DNA of 64,000 nucleotides from Hymenobacter aquaticus. Its GTDB lineage: Bacteria > Bacteroidota > Bacteroidia > Cytophagales > Hymenobacteraceae. Under the pieces are notes generated by a model that saw nothing but the letters and a program-made list of their open reading frames with translations, had not been told where the DNA came from and did no database searches. Both the position numbers and the translations under genes were made by a program. Where the stretch lies: NCBI RefSeq assembly GCF_004765605.1, contig NZ_SRLC01000001.1:1984001-2048000 (forward strand). The letters run 5' to 3'. Below, piece after piece: positions 63,536-64,000 of the stretch; the first letter of the stretch is position 1; each line of letters begins with the position of its first letter.

Positions 63536-64000
63536 TTACGCCGGTTGATATTCAAGGAGCTGCTGCAGACGAGCCAACAGGGCCTTTTGCTCGGTGCGGT
63601 TGTTGATATCGAGGAAGGCCTTTTCAGCGAGGCTGGCTTTGTCTTGCGCCACGCGGCGCTGCAATGCCTTCTCGAGGGCGTCGCGGGCGGGCTTCTCCTC
63701 GTCGGGCAGGAAATCTAGCTTGCGCTCCAACTCGACCAACAGCTGAGCCGGTGGGTCCCCTGCGGCATTGCACTGGGTTAACTCGGCCAGCTTAACACTG
63801 GCGGCGCGGCGCTGCTCGTCGAAGCGCTCTTCCAGTCGGGCCCGCTCCTGCTGTACCCGTTCTACCTGAGCCACGGAGAGACCGGGTTTAGCGGCCAAAA
63901 CGTCGTATTCCTTGAGCACTTTACGAAGAGCGTCGGCAGTCTTGGGTTTGCCCGTGCGCAGCTCGGTTAGCTGAGTCACAAACTTGTTGCTCCGCTCAGC
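63536..64000 (-). CDS. C-terminal part of a probable BrxC-type protein (runs off the window)
   Basis: The frame is open to the window edge and ends at 63,536. The ~154 visible residues are almost entirely charged coiled coil (LRTGKPKTADALRKVLKEYD; RVQQERARLEERFDEQRRAA). No catalytic motif lies in this part. Gene order (this gene, pglZ, brxL) matches type 4 BREX, where brxC/pglY precedes pglZ; the name rests on order only. Confidence 0.5.
   Translation of the reverse strand, partial: AERSNKFVTQLTELRTGKPKTADALRKVLKEYDVLAAKPGLSVAQVERVQQERARLEERFDEQRRAASVKLAELTQCNAAGDPPAQLLVELERKLDFLPDEEKPARDALEKALQRRVAQDKASLAEKAFLDINNRTEQKALLARLQQLLEYQPA

Noticed and set aside
1-64000. CRISPR array, rRNA operon or complete tRNA gene
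   Set aside because: No regularly spaced short direct repeats and no rRNA or foldable tRNA sequence were found on either strand.

Overview
The window is high-GC bacterial DNA with the gene content of a Bacteroidota member of the Hymenobacter type. The grounds are lipoprotein-type efflux subunits, a kdp operon with an outer-membrane barrel, DUF5691/DUF5682 families, weak ribosome binding sites and many paired inverted-repeat intergenic elements. The genus is inferred from general gene character, not from a marker gene.

Positions 1-17,900 form a chromosomal block. After a pirin-like protein and a HipA-like kinase/DUF3037 pair comes an RNA-repair set: Hen1 3'-terminal RNA 2'-O-methyltransferase, the three-domain polynucleotide kinase-phosphatase-ligase Pnkp, and two RlaP-type nucleotidyltransferases. 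A co-directional cassette follows: SWIM zinc finger, DUF5691, MoxR AAA+ ATPase, DUF5682 and VWA protein. It resembles E. coli yehLMPQ and is interrupted by two small lower-GC genes.

Positions 17,900-32,200 are a potassium island: a sigma-54-type response regulator, a small membrane protein, kdpF, kdpA, kdpB, kdpC, a porin, a HAMP-only membrane protein, kup, a kdpD reduced to its N-terminal sensor half, and a separate HAMP-PAS histidine kinase. No KdpE is present, so the sigma-54 activator probably replaces it. Positions 32,200-38,100 hold a minus-strand tripartite RND efflux operon.

Positions 38,100-58,400 are a plastic region. katG lies between two 57-bp direct repeats. Next come plasmid-type replication genes with strongly structured DNA, AT-rich secreted-protein genes, a truncated glycoside hydrolase, two excisionase-like paralogs, a PD-(D/E)XK nuclease with a small upstream gene, remnants of IS5, IS1, IS481 and IS110 elements, a DUF4062 + AlbA_2/ATPase pair, a membrane GGDEF protein and a KAP-type P-loop NTPase. 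It reads as a defence and mobile-element hotspot.

Positions 58,500-64,000 hold the 3' part of a minus-strand operon: the tail of a probable brxC, then pglZ, a short brxL and a cysteine desulfurase. The order matches type 4 BREX, with the desulfurase as a possible sulfur donor. The operon continues beyond the window.

Three families of paired inverted repeats (A: 14,681, 21,705, 36,876; B: 824, 3,869, 23,937; C: 25,847, 28,976) recur. One family A copy lies inside a coding sequence and is translated in frame.
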